Shown: in pieces, positions 41,762-49,785 of the stretch
Numbering within the stretch: position 1 is the stretch's first letter
Layout: each line of letters opens with the position of its first letter
Source of the DNA: an uncultured bacterium
GTDB lineage: Bacteria; Bacillota; Clostridia; Lachnospirales; Lachnospiraceae
Assembly: GCA_905214675.1 (NCBI GenBank)
Contig: CAJMMS010000005.1
Coordinates: 1 to 59,453, forward strand
Length of the DNA stretch: 59,453 nucleotides
Direction: 5' to 3'
The notes under the pieces: generated by a model
What the model saw: only the letters and a program-made list of their open reading frames with translations
Database searches by the model: none
What the model was told of the DNA's origin: nothing
Program-made: the position numbers and the translations under genes

Positions 41762-43096
41762 ACCTTCCCGCACCAGAAGCCCCTGTTTTTTCATTTTATC
41801 GATATCACGCAGGATCGTACGCTTGGTAACCTGCAAGCTTTTTACCATAGTACTGATGTTTACTTTTTCATCTTCTGCCATCATCTGTAAAATCTGCTGC
41901 TGACGTTCTTCCGGTGTAAAACGTGCATGTGCATTTTCTTCAGATACAGGAAAACTCTTCTCTGGCGGTGTCTCCTGATAATGTTCCGGTGTTCTGACTT
42001 TTGCAGAAATCTCCCGGTGTTCTCTCTTCGTCTCTGCTTTTGGGAAAGAAAGTCTCTGCTGCTGCACTTTTTCCTGTATCGTCAGTTCACAGATTCCTTC
42101 AGATTCTCTTCTTTGAATTCCTTCTTCTGCTCCCTCTTTGAGAAATCCCATCTGAACAAAACAGTTTTTAAGCATCGGATTGCCGAAACGCCCCATACTT
42201 ACCGCAAACTGTGCAGATGCCTGATGCGCAGATGCCGTGATCTTTGCCGGATGCGCACTGGTGTATTCTCTGGATGTAAGAAAAGTTCCCGTAAACGCTG
42301 CCGCCTGTGCTTCCCCAAGTACCGGTTTTAAAAACCTTGTCAGCTTCTCTGCTTCGTCCAGCAGGTTTGTATGAAGCCGTAACCGCTGTACCTGACCATT
42401 TTCCCATACTTCACAACATACTTCCGTATTGGCAAACAGATTCTGGATCGTGCTGTCTTTTCCAAACAGAAGTCCTGCCAGAAAGCGTACACCACGTTCC
42501 CCGGTTTCATAATTTATTCCAAGGAAATTGCCTTCTTTCAGGAAAGGAGGATTCTCCAGATGGGCAAGAAGCGGTGCATCCTCCTGCATCAGCATACATG
42601 CTTTTGCCCGCTCGATCAGATCTTCCCGCAGATCCGTTTCCCGCAGAAACGGATAAATTTTCCGTTCGGTATAGGTTTCCTGTTTTTGCACATAAAGTCT
42701 GGTCAGTTCTTCTTTCTGTTCCACACGCCGGTTCTCCTGCCCTTTGCGCACGAATACTCTGCCACGCAGGGCATGCACATTCGGACTTGCCGGAACATTC
42801 AGTCTTAAGACATACTTCCCTTCCGCAATCTCCCGTACCGGTTCCAGTTCAAAAGGCGGCTGGAAATTATCTCCATTTTGCATTGCCTGTTCCAGGGCAC
42901 GCACAATATCCGGTATTGCCCGCTCCTTAAAACCACTTACTGCTCCTTTTTCATCTACGCCAAGCAGAATCGTTCCACCTTTGCTGTTCAGGAAAGCGCA
43001 GATCGTTTCAAATACATCCGTATGGATACCGTCTCTGCAGCTTCGAAATACCGTATTTTCATTTTCTCCAACTGCGATTATCTTCTGTACTGTCAT
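41699..43096 (-). CDS. AlbA_2 (Schlafen-type) domain regulator with C-terminal HTH
   Basis: 465-residue protein: an N-terminal AlbA_2 domain (FETICAFLNSKGGTILLGVDEKGAVSGFKE...HALRGRVFVRKGQENRRV), a long central part resembling the degenerate ATPase-like region of AlbA_2 'ATP-binding' proteins (PFLKEGNFLGINYETGERGVRFLAGLLFGKDSTIQNLF), a charged linker, and a C-terminal winged helix (VNISTMVKSLQVTKRTILRDIDKMKKQGLLVREG). The acidic LEFK motif usually seen at the AlbA_2 start is altered (ENENTVFRS). Likely a DNA-binding regulator. Its ATG overlaps the amidohydrolase stop (ATGA), implying coupled translation. Confidence 0.82.
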   Translation of the reverse strand: MTVQKIIAVGENENTVFRSCRDGIHTDVFETICAFLNSKGGTILLGVDEKGAVSGFKERAIPDIVRALEQAMQNGDNFQPPFELEPVREIAEGKYVLRLNVPASPNVHALRGRVFVRKGQENRRVEQKEELTRLYVQKQETYTERKIYPFLRETDLREDLIERAKACMLMQEDAPLLAHLENPPFLKEGNFLGINYETGERGVRFLAGLLFGKDSTIQNLFANTEVCCEVWENGQVQRLRLHTNLLDEAEKLTRFLKPVLGEAQAAAFTGTFLTSREYTSAHPAKITASAHQASAQFAVSMGRFGNPMLKNCFVQMGFLKEGAEEGIQRRESEGICELTIQEKVQQQRLSFPKAETKREHREISAKVRTPEHYQETPPEKSFPVSEENAHARFTPEERQQQILQMMAEDEKVNISTMVKSLQVTKRTILRDIDKMKKQGLLVREGSEKNGRWLLLEEAKKQIQHD

Positions 43097-43968
43097 CTCT
43101 TTCCCTCCTGAAATTTTCTTCTGATGATCGACTCACCTTCTGCCAGATGCTCCCTGAGCTGTACGGTTTCTCCAAGAATCCTGCAAAAAATCTGATATTC
43201 ATCCTGTATGCCCTGTCCATGCAGTACACGATACGCTCCCGCATCGCTCCCAAGCGCCATAAAAATCCTGTTTTCCCAGGCATACTGCAGATTCCGGCTC
43301 GCACGATCAAAGATTTTCTGCAGTTCTTCCTGCGGATACCGCCCGCATCCAAAGAGATTCCCGGTTGTCACAATGGTCGGAACCCATACGGTCTTACCTG
43401 CTTTCATGGCATCCAGCACATCGGTATCTATGTAATTTCCATGTTCTATGCTGTCTGCTCCGGCAAGAACAGCCGCACGTACCGTATCTGCTCCGTTTGC
43501 ATGCACCATGACAGCCATGCCTTCTTCGTGTGCGATATGAATCAGTTCTCTGATTTCTTCGTTTCCAAGCGGCTCTTCTGACATTTTCCCATACTGCTCA
43601 TATACCATAATACCAGAAATCATGATCTTAATGAAATCACCACCCCGCTCCTTCACTTCCCTTACAAGCTCGTGGTACTCCATCCAGTTCTCATAAGCTC
43701 TGCCTACGATCCCGCCATAATGCCCTTTTCTGTGAATAGCAAACAACGGTGTGCGGTAATCAATCCCATATTCCGGTGCGATCCTGGCAGCCCGTTCTGA
43801 CACCAGCAGTGCATCACCGCCATCTCTTATAAAGGAAACATCTCTTTTCTGGTATTCTGCAAAAGCAGCGCGGATTGCTTCTTCATTGACATGGCCTTTA
43901 TGCAGTGCCACAGCTTCTTTATAATTTCTTCCGTTCATAAAGATATGTGCATGGCATTCTCCAAACAT
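43093..43968 (-). CDS. amidohydrolase superfamily protein, compact form
   Basis: 291-residue TIM-barrel metal hydrolase. Visible ligands: the HxH pair in CHAHIF, a likely carboxylated Lys in DFIKIMISGIM, His in MVHANG, His in SIEHGNYID and Asp in LGSDAGAY. Most relatives (imidazolonepropionase/prolidase-like) have about 400 residues with an N-terminal beta-sandwich; here the protein begins directly at the HxH strand, and the C-terminal part is also short. GAGGTGAGTGG precedes the ATG. Substrate unknown. It is translationally coupled to the AlbA_2 regulator and lies 24 bases after trkH. Confidence 0.85.
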   Translation of the reverse strand: MFGECHAHIFMNGRNYKEAVALHKGHVNEEAIRAAFAEYQKRDVSFIRDGGDALLVSERAARIAPEYGIDYRTPLFAIHRKGHYGGIVGRAYENWMEYHELVREVKERGGDFIKIMISGIMVYEQYGKMSEEPLGNEEIRELIHIAHEEGMAVMVHANGADTVRAAVLAGADSIEHGNYIDTDVLDAMKAGKTVWVPTIVTTGNLFGCGRYPQEELQKIFDRASRNLQYAWENRIFMALGSDAGAYRVLHGQGIQDEYQIFCRILGETVQLREHLAEGESIIRRKFQEGKR

Positions 43969-43992
43969 CCACTCACCTCACTACAAGCTGCA

Positions 43993-45444
43993 TTATTTTT
44001 TTCTCTTAACACTCCATACGGACGGTACGAAAATCATCAGCATCGGAATCAGTTCCAGTCTGCCTGCCAGCATATCAAAACTCAGAACCAGCTTCGAAAG
44101 ATCTGAAAATCCGGAAAAGTTTCCTGCCGGTCCTGCCTGGCCAAGTCCCGGTCCGATGTTATTCAGTGTTGCTGCTACTGCCGTAAAATTCGTGACCAGA
44201 TCTTTTTCATCCAGTGAAACGATCAGAATCGATAATACAAAAATAATCATATAAAGTGCCAGATATGCATTCACGGAACGGATCACTTCCGTCTCTACCG
44301 TTCTTCCTTCCATCCGCACACGTTTGATACTTCTTGGATGCAATGCCAGAGAAATCTCGCGCCCAACGCCTTTTAACAGCAGCAGAATACGTGATACCTT
44401 GATCCCGCCGCCGGTACTTCCCGCACAGGCACCGACAAACATCAGCGTCACCAGAATGGTCTTGGAAAATCCCGGCCACTGATTGAAATCTACCGTACTG
44501 AATCCAGTGGTCGTAATGATCGAACCAACCTGGAATGCAGCATGATGAAATGCCAGAAATGTATTCTGAAAAGCCGGTGCAATATTGATCGTAATCGCTG
44601 TGATGGCTGCCGCAATGATCGCCAGATACATCCAGACTTCCGACATACTGGATGCCTGTTTGATCTTTTTCTTTAAAATGCAGAAATAAAAGGTAAAATT
44701 GACTCCAAACAGGATCATAAACGTTGTAATGATCCCCTGCTGCAGCATGGTGTAACCTGCACATCCATCATTTCTTACTGCAAATCCACCCGTTCCCGCT
44801 GTACCAAAAGCAATGCAGAGTGTATCAAAAAGCGGCATTCCTGTTACCAGCAGCAGAATGATCTGTACTACTGTCATTCCAAAATAGATACCATATAGAA
44901 TGGCAGCCGTATAGCGGATCTTTGGCACCAGCTTGCTTACACTTGGCCCCGGGCTTTCTGCTTTCATCAGATGTACGATCGTACCATTGCCTTTATTCGG
45001 AATAAATGCAAGAATAAAAACAAGAATTCCCATACCACCTACCCAGTGGGTAAAACTTCTCCAGAACAGGCTGGCATGTGACAGTGCTTCTACATCGGTA
45101 AGAATACTGGCACCTGTAGTTGTAAAACCGGATACCACTTCAAAAAAAGCATCTATATAATGTGGAATCTCTCCGGTCAGTACAAATGGTATCGCACCAA
45201 ATGCGGAAAACCAGATCCACACAAGCGCCACTGCTACCAGACCTTCTTTTGTATACATCTTGATCTTTTTCGGTTTCCTCAGAACACTGATAACACCAAA
45301 AACAGCACAGATAGCAAAACAGATCAGATAAAACGGCAGTACACTTTCTCCGTAAATCAGTGATACCAGAATCGGAAGCAGCAGAAAAAGTGCTTCAAAC
45401 CCGCTTGCCATGCCCAGTATATATAAAATCATTCCATAATTCAT
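43993..45444 (-). CDS. trkH: potassium uptake protein, TrkH/KtrB family
   Basis: 483-residue membrane subunit of a Trk/Ktr potassium uptake system. Eight or more membrane helices and repeated pore loops with selectivity-filter-like glycines (SGFTTTGAS, FGTAGTGGFAVRNDG, TTTGFSTVDF, GACAGSTGGGIKVSRI) are visible. It starts 10 bases after trkA, whose product gates it by NAD(H)/nucleotide binding. The RFXF/GxGK features place it nearer TrkH than KtrB, but the symbol is tentative. Confidence 0.93.
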   Translation of the reverse strand: MNYGMILYILGMASGFEALFLLLPILVSLIYGESVLPFYLICFAICAVFGVISVLRKPKKIKMYTKEGLVAVALVWIWFSAFGAIPFVLTGEIPHYIDAFFEVVSGFTTTGASILTDVEALSHASLFWRSFTHWVGGMGILVFILAFIPNKGNGTIVHLMKAESPGPSVSKLVPKIRYTAAILYGIYFGMTVVQIILLLVTGMPLFDTLCIAFGTAGTGGFAVRNDGCAGYTMLQQGIITTFMILFGVNFTFYFCILKKKIKQASSMSEVWMYLAIIAAAITAITINIAPAFQNTFLAFHHAAFQVGSIITTTGFSTVDFNQWPGFSKTILVTLMFVGACAGSTGGGIKVSRILLLLKGVGREISLALHPRSIKRVRMEGRTVETEVIRSVNAYLALYMIIFVLSILIVSLDEKDLVTNFTAVAATLNNIGPGLGQAGPAGNFSGFSDLSKLVLSFDMLAGRLELIPMLMIFVPSVWSVKRKK

Positions 45445-45454
45445 GTTTTCACCT

Positions 45455-46822
45455 TTATCGTTCTTTCACAATATCAGAAATATCATCCAGTCCCTGATTT
45501 GTTGTAACCACAATCACCTTATCGCCGATACTCATAACATCCTGACCTTTTGGCATGATCAGAACACCATCACGATAAATGGATGCGATCAGGACATTTT
45601 TCTTTAATGCAAGCTTTTCCAGTGGGGTATCCAGGATCGGAGACTGCTGCCGGATCACAAATTCCAGTGCTTCTACGCGGTTATTTACCAGACGATACAG
45701 TGTTTCTACGTTACTGCCAATAGTATTTTTCATGGCACGTACGTAACGTACAATGTATTCTGCTGTCACATATTTCGGATATATGATGCTGTCAAGATCC
45801 AGTTTGTTGATCACTTCATTAAAAGCTGTATTGTTTACCTTTGTGATACTCTTGATCTTCGGTGCATGCTCTTTTGCAAAAAGAGATAACAGGATATTCT
45901 CCTCGTCCACGTTTGTCAGTGTAACAAAGGAATCCATCCAGTTGACTCCTTCTTCCATCAGGATATCCTGATCTGTTCCCTCGCCAAAAATAATCGTTGC
46001 CTTCGGTAGCAGGTCACTCAACTCTTCACAGCGCTCACGGTCTTTGTCAATGATCTTGACATCAATTCCCATGGCAAGCAACTGTTTTGCCAGATAATAA
46101 GCTGTCGTACTTCCGCCGATGATCAGTGTGTCGCGTACCTGGTCCGTCTGTACTTTTATCTTTTTGAAAAACTGGCTTGCCATCTTTGGCGGTGCGACAA
46201 TCGACACAATATCCTTTTCCTGTAAGACTACTTCGCCATCCGGAATGATCACCTGGTCACCGCGTACCACGGTACATACCAGCACTTCGCAGCGCAGCTT
46301 GGCTCCCATATCGGCAATCTTCATATGATCCAGCACAGAATTCTCCCCGATGCGGAACTGAAGAAGTTCAATATGACCATTTGCAAAAGTCTCAATCTTG
46401 ATCGCAGAAGGGAATCGAAGTATCCTTGCCATCTCAGATGCTGCTGCCTGCTCCGGATTGATGACCATTGCCATTCCCAGTTCTTCTCTGATAAAACGTA
46501 CCTCCTGGCTATATTCCGGATTACGCACACGGGCGATCGTCTGACAGCCGTTACCTGCTTTTTTGGCGATCAGGCAGCACAGCAGATTCAGTTCGTCTGA
46601 ACCGGTAACTGCGATCAGCAGATCTGCTTCCCTTATACCTGCCTCAAGCTGAATGGTATGGCTGCTTCCGCTTCCTACTACCCCCATGATATCAAAAGCG
46701 TTGGAAACGTCCTGCACTTTCTCCGCATCTTTATCCACAACCACAATATCATTGCCTTCATTGCTCAACTGTTCTGCCAGGGTTGTCCCTACTTTTCCAC
46801 AACCCACGATTATGATCGTCAT
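45455..46822 (-). CDS. trkA: Trk system potassium transporter TrkA
   Basis: 455-residue cytoplasmic regulatory subunit with two RCK repeats: RCK-N 1 (MTIIIVGCGKVGTTLAEQLSNEGNDIVVVDKD), RCK-C 1 (ELLQFRIGENSVLDHMKIAD), RCK-N 2 (DTLIIGGSTTAYYLAKQLLAMGIDVKIIDKDRERCEEL) and RCK-C 2 (ALEFVIRQQSPILDTPLEKL). The first repeat keeps the full GxGxxG nucleotide motif; the second has GGSTTA. It precedes trkH by 10 bases in the same transcript. Confidence 0.95.
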   Translation of the reverse strand: MTIIIVGCGKVGTTLAEQLSNEGNDIVVVDKDAEKVQDVSNAFDIMGVVGSGSSHTIQLEAGIREADLLIAVTGSDELNLLCCLIAKKAGNGCQTIARVRNPEYSQEVRFIREELGMAMVINPEQAAASEMARILRFPSAIKIETFANGHIELLQFRIGENSVLDHMKIADMGAKLRCEVLVCTVVRGDQVIIPDGEVVLQEKDIVSIVAPPKMASQFFKKIKVQTDQVRDTLIIGGSTTAYYLAKQLLAMGIDVKIIDKDRERCEELSDLLPKATIIFGEGTDQDILMEEGVNWMDSFVTLTNVDEENILLSLFAKEHAPKIKSITKVNNTAFNEVINKLDLDSIIYPKYVTAEYIVRYVRAMKNTIGSNVETLYRLVNNRVEALEFVIRQQSPILDTPLEKLALKKNVLIASIYRDGVLIMPKGQDVMSIGDKVIVVTTNQGLDDISDIVKER

Positions 46823-46878
46823 TTCTTTTTCCTCACCTTAATTTCTGTAGTTCTTTTCTGATCCAGGCAACCCGAAAA

Positions 46879-46911
46879 CGGCCACTGAGCTTTGTAACTG
46901 CTCTATGGCCG
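46879..46911 (-). terminator. probable terminator after the C_GCAxxG_C_C gene
   Basis: Minus strand CGGCCATAGAGC pairs with GCTCAGTGGCCG (two internal mismatches), then TTTTCGG. The short T-run makes it moderate. Confidence 0.55.
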
Positions 46912-46933
46912 CATCTTCCATCGGAAATCTTCT

Positions 46934-47356
46934 TTATTCATTTGTATCCGTCAGACCCATCACCTGCTCCAGGATCCGTGCCGCATCCTCGATACATCCA
47001 TCACAGGAACGAAGAACCTTCCCGGTCTCGATCCCTTTTAGTTCTTTGCAGATCACGGAACCATTCTTCTCTTCAAATGCCCTGACGATCTCCCGCGTGA
47101 TACGGTAAGTACCGCCCTTTGTGACCGGTTCTCTGGTGTTACGGCTGCTTTTCAGCAATCCTGTCACCATACAGGCTCCGGAAACAGCGCCACAGGTACA
47201 CTGCATACCGCCCATGCCTGCTCCAAATCCTTCCCCCGCTGCAAAAATCAGATTCTCATCTGCATCTGCCAGATCTGCATAGGCACATGCCACAGCCTGA
47301 CAGCAGTTGTATCCTTTTCCATGATTCGCCAGTGCTTCTTTCACTCTGCTGCTCAT
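46934..47356 (-). CDS. C_GCAxxG_C_C family protein
   Basis: 140-residue cysteine-rich protein of the C_GCAxxG_C_C family (putative redox or metal-cluster protein). The family signature is seen in order: GYNCCQAVACAYADL near the start, GAGMGGMQCTCGAVSGACMVTGLL in the middle, ICKELKGIETG, and CDGCIEDAARILEQV at the end. Function is not established; such proteins occur alone or fused to oxidoreductases. It stands alone between the kinase and trkA. Confidence 0.88.
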   Translation of the reverse strand: MSSRVKEALANHGKGYNCCQAVACAYADLADADENLIFAAGEGFGAGMGGMQCTCGAVSGACMVTGLLKSSRNTREPVTKGGTYRITREIVRAFEEKNGSVICKELKGIETGKVLRSCDGCIEDAARILEQVMGLTDTNE

Positions 47357-47434
47357 CCTGTTTCCTCCATTTTCAAGTCAGACACCGTCCTTCTTTGCAT
47401 GCCTAATAATGTTACAATTTTACACTACTTTTCC

Positions 47435-48703
47435 TTAAATTACAAGAGCTATCAGGATTTTCACATAGAAATTGTTCCCATGCATTCCGCTTTCGAACTG
47501 TCCTCCATAATTTTTCACCGTCTGCCTTACACTGCGCAGACCATATCCATGCAATACCCGGTTCTTTTTGGTTGTCCTGAAAATTCCTTTTTTTACTGGT
47601 GCATCCTGCCTGCAACTGTTTTCCACAATCAGCATAAGCATGGCATGATGTCTGCGGATTTCCACAGAAATGTTCCGTTCCTCTTTTTCCAGCTTCTCAC
47701 ATGCTTCCATCGCATTATCCAGAAGATTTGCAAACAGGCTGCACAATTCTCGGTCCAATATGGAAATTTCGCCTATGATATCCGAACAGATCTGACATTT
47801 GATCTCCTTTTTTTCCATGGCAAGGATTTTATGCTCCAGAACCATATCCATAACCGGATTCTGTGTCCACTGCCTGTGCCCGGTTCTGCTCTGTGGCCAG
47901 AGTTTTCCAAGATACTCATGAAGCCTTTCGTATTCTCCCTGTTCTGCCAGTTTCCAGATAACCAGATTGTGATGGTTCATATCATGATACAAAAGACGGT
48001 TCTTTTCATATTCCATTGCCAGTTCTTCATACTGGCGCTCCGCCATATCAACCTGAAGTTTCAAAATCTCTTCCCGTTTCTTCATATCAATATAAATCAG
48101 ATAGATCATACCAAATATGCCGCAAAAGACCAGCGTAACACACAGACTGCTTCTTATGATCATGGTATCCTGATTTCCGGCAAGCACCCCCTGAAAGGAA
48201 AACATAGCAGCCGTTCCGATCAGAAAAAGCAGAAATACCAGCATCCAGTTTACTTCTGCCTTATGATCTTTCTGCCAGATCTGCAGTTTCCATGCAAAAA
48301 GAAAGAGCAGTACTCTGCTGATCTCCAGTGCGATCCGTCCAACCGGTGCAATCTTTGCTCCTTCCGGTCCGATGCAGAGCAAAATTACAAACCAGGTACG
48401 CATCAGTTCTTCCAGAACATGGAAACATCCAAAGACCAGCAACGTTTTTCCAGACGAGATTCTGTTGCAAAAACTCAGTACGACAGAGAGGATACAGGTC
48501 CTTACCAGCATCACAATATAGACATTTGCCCCCTGTTTCCAGGCAAAGAACAGCAGCAGCCCCGTTACACCCGAGAGAATCGCACAGCCAGTTTTTTCTC
48601 TCTGGCTGATTTTCTCCTGCTTTAATCCGGATATCGTAATGCAGCATATCTGAAAAATTTCCAGAAATGCAATCAGATATTCCAGGATCTCCAAAGCTGT
48701 CAT
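47435..48703 (-). CDS. GHKL-type sensor histidine kinase (AgrC/LytTR partner)
   Basis: 422-residue membrane sensor kinase. Six or so hydrophobic helices fill the first 200 residues, then a coiled coil (KLQVDMAERQYEELAMEYEKNRLLYHDMNHHNLVIW) with the likely phosphoacceptor His in YHDMNHH, and a GHKL ATPase with N-box LFANLLDNAMEACEKL and G-box HGYGLRSVRQTVKNYGG. This is the AgrC/VirS type. The ATG at 48703 overlaps the stop of the response regulator (ATGA), so the two are translated together. No AgrB or AgrD-like gene is found nearby. Confidence 0.9.
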   Translation of the reverse strand: MTALEILEYLIAFLEIFQICCITISGLKQEKISQREKTGCAILSGVTGLLLFFAWKQGANVYIVMLVRTCILSVVLSFCNRISSGKTLLVFGCFHVLEELMRTWFVILLCIGPEGAKIAPVGRIALEISRVLLFLFAWKLQIWQKDHKAEVNWMLVFLLFLIGTAAMFSFQGVLAGNQDTMIIRSSLCVTLVFCGIFGMIYLIYIDMKKREEILKLQVDMAERQYEELAMEYEKNRLLYHDMNHHNLVIWKLAEQGEYERLHEYLGKLWPQSRTGHRQWTQNPVMDMVLEHKILAMEKKEIKCQICSDIIGEISILDRELCSLFANLLDNAMEACEKLEKEERNISVEIRRHHAMLMLIVENSCRQDAPVKKGIFRTTKKNRVLHGYGLRSVRQTVKNYGGQFESGMHGNNFYVKILIALVI

Positions 48704-49410
48704 GACTGCCCTCTTTCCATGTAACTGCACATTTTCTGCATGATTTCCCTGCTATGTCCTCTTCCGATTTTAATCTGGTCACCATTTTCCATCGTAAGCA
48801 TCCCCTTTTCCATGCGGCTGACATGCAGCAGATTCACGATATAGCCGCGTTCTGCAACGACAAACTGTTCTTCCGGAAGCTTTGAGCGGACTTCTTTTAA
48901 AGATTCCCTGTTCGTCTTTTCCCCTCTTCCTGTCACAAAAATCGAATTTTTCTGTTCCTTATAAATATAGTAAATTTCACGCAATGCTACTTTTTCGAAT
49001 GCTCCGGCACTTTTTACCAGATACTGTCCCCGAATGTCTGTCCCAAGTTCACGACAGATCTGCTGCAGGGTACGCACCAGTTTTTCTGTCATATTTTCTT
49101 TGATAATATAATGATATGCCCTTACTTCATAGCCCAGTAATGCATATTTCTCATATGCAGTCAGAAAAATGATATACGCATGCTCCTGCCGCTTCCGGAT
49201 CTGCTCTGCCAGTTCCAGCCCATTTACGCCCGGCATCTCAATATCCAGAATGTACACCGTAAACCATTCCTCTTCCATTTCACTCAAAAGCTGACTGGCT
49301 GCTGTAAAACATTCCATCTGAAACAGATCACTTTCAAAATTCTGTTCTATTCTTTCTTTTACCTGCTGGCCCATAAAACGATCATCATCTACGATTGCAA
49401 TGCGATACAT
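48700..49410 (-). CDS. LytTR-type response regulator
   Basis: 236-residue response regulator. The receiver domain (MYRIAIVDDDRFMGQQVKERI...VYILDIEMPGVNGLELAEQIR...FLTAYEKYALLGYEVRAYHYIIKE) keeps the acidic pair, phospho-Asp (LDIEMPG) and switch residues; the C-terminal LytTR domain (REIYYIYKEQKNSIFVTGRGEKTNRESLKEVRSKLPEEQFVVAERGYIVNLLHVSRME) binds direct-repeat DNA. Start at 49410 with AAGGGAGAG upstream; the frame is open for another 78 codons through the promoter and is not coding there. Coupled to the GHKL kinase, as in agr-type quorum sensing. Confidence 0.9.
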   Translation of the reverse strand: MYRIAIVDDDRFMGQQVKERIEQNFESDLFQMECFTAASQLLSEMEEEWFTVYILDIEMPGVNGLELAEQIRKRQEHAYIIFLTAYEKYALLGYEVRAYHYIIKENMTEKLVRTLQQICRELGTDIRGQYLVKSAGAFEKVALREIYYIYKEQKNSIFVTGRGEKTNRESLKEVRSKLPEEQFVVAERGYIVNLLHVSRMEKGMLTMENGDQIKIGRGHSREIMQKMCSYMERGQS

Positions 49411-49489
49411 AACTTCTCTCCCTTGTACTGTTTGTTGCCCGCCGCCTGCAGAGGCAAAAATTCTTCTGTCTCTGACATCATCTGATATA

Positions 49490-49518
49490 ACTATATAAGA
49501 TATATACAGAAAATTCAA
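49490..49518 (-). promoter_or_regulatory. promoter for the LytTR/GHKL operon
   Basis: Minus strand TTGAAT-17 bases-TATAGT. ACAGTTGAA overlaps the -35 and resembles one half of a LytTR binding repeat, so autoregulation is possible. Confidence 0.7.
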
Positions 49519-49590
49519 CTGTTTTGTAGTATCATGCTGTAAGTACCAGATGTCTAAATTGTGTAGTAATATATAAAAGAACACCCAGTC

Positions 49591-49623
49591 AAAAAAAGCA
49601 GAGAGTTCAAAAAAACCCTCTGC
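49591..49623 (-). terminator. intrinsic terminator of the aspS-gatCAB operon
   Basis: Minus strand GCAGAG pairs with CTCTGC around a 14-base loop, then TTTTTTT. It lies 160 bases after the gatB stop. Confidence 0.75.
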
Positions 49624-49785
49624 ACGTATTGATAGGCGAAACACAACTCACACGCTCTCTACACAATGACTCACACTTTCATCCCTATAAGTCCGCCTAT
49701 TGTTTTTAATTCTAACATTTTTTCTTTCTTTTGTACGTATTTGTCCGCAAACTGTCTTTTTTTGTCCGTGAATTGCAAATCTGTA

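Larger units (their letters stand above)
49411..49785. other. gene-free 375-base stretch between the LytTR operon and gatB
   Basis: It holds, reading the minus strand, a gatB 3' region with CGGACAAA twice at a 21-base interval (near 49745-49775), the gat terminator (49591-49623), the LytTR promoter (49490-49518) and an AT-rich leader. No small peptide gene (AgrD-like) could be supported. Confidence 0.6.

Noticed and set aside
47321..48625. 434-codon open frame on the plus strand
   Set aside because: It is antisense to the GHKL kinase gene, whose domains are unmistakable. The plus-strand product is rich in His, Cys, Phe and Gln without domain structure and has no ribosome-binding site.
49411..49644. 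78-codon upstream extension of the LytTR regulator
   Set aside because: It spans the operon promoter and the gat terminator; the receiver domain begins exactly at the ATG at 49410 with a good ribosome-binding site.
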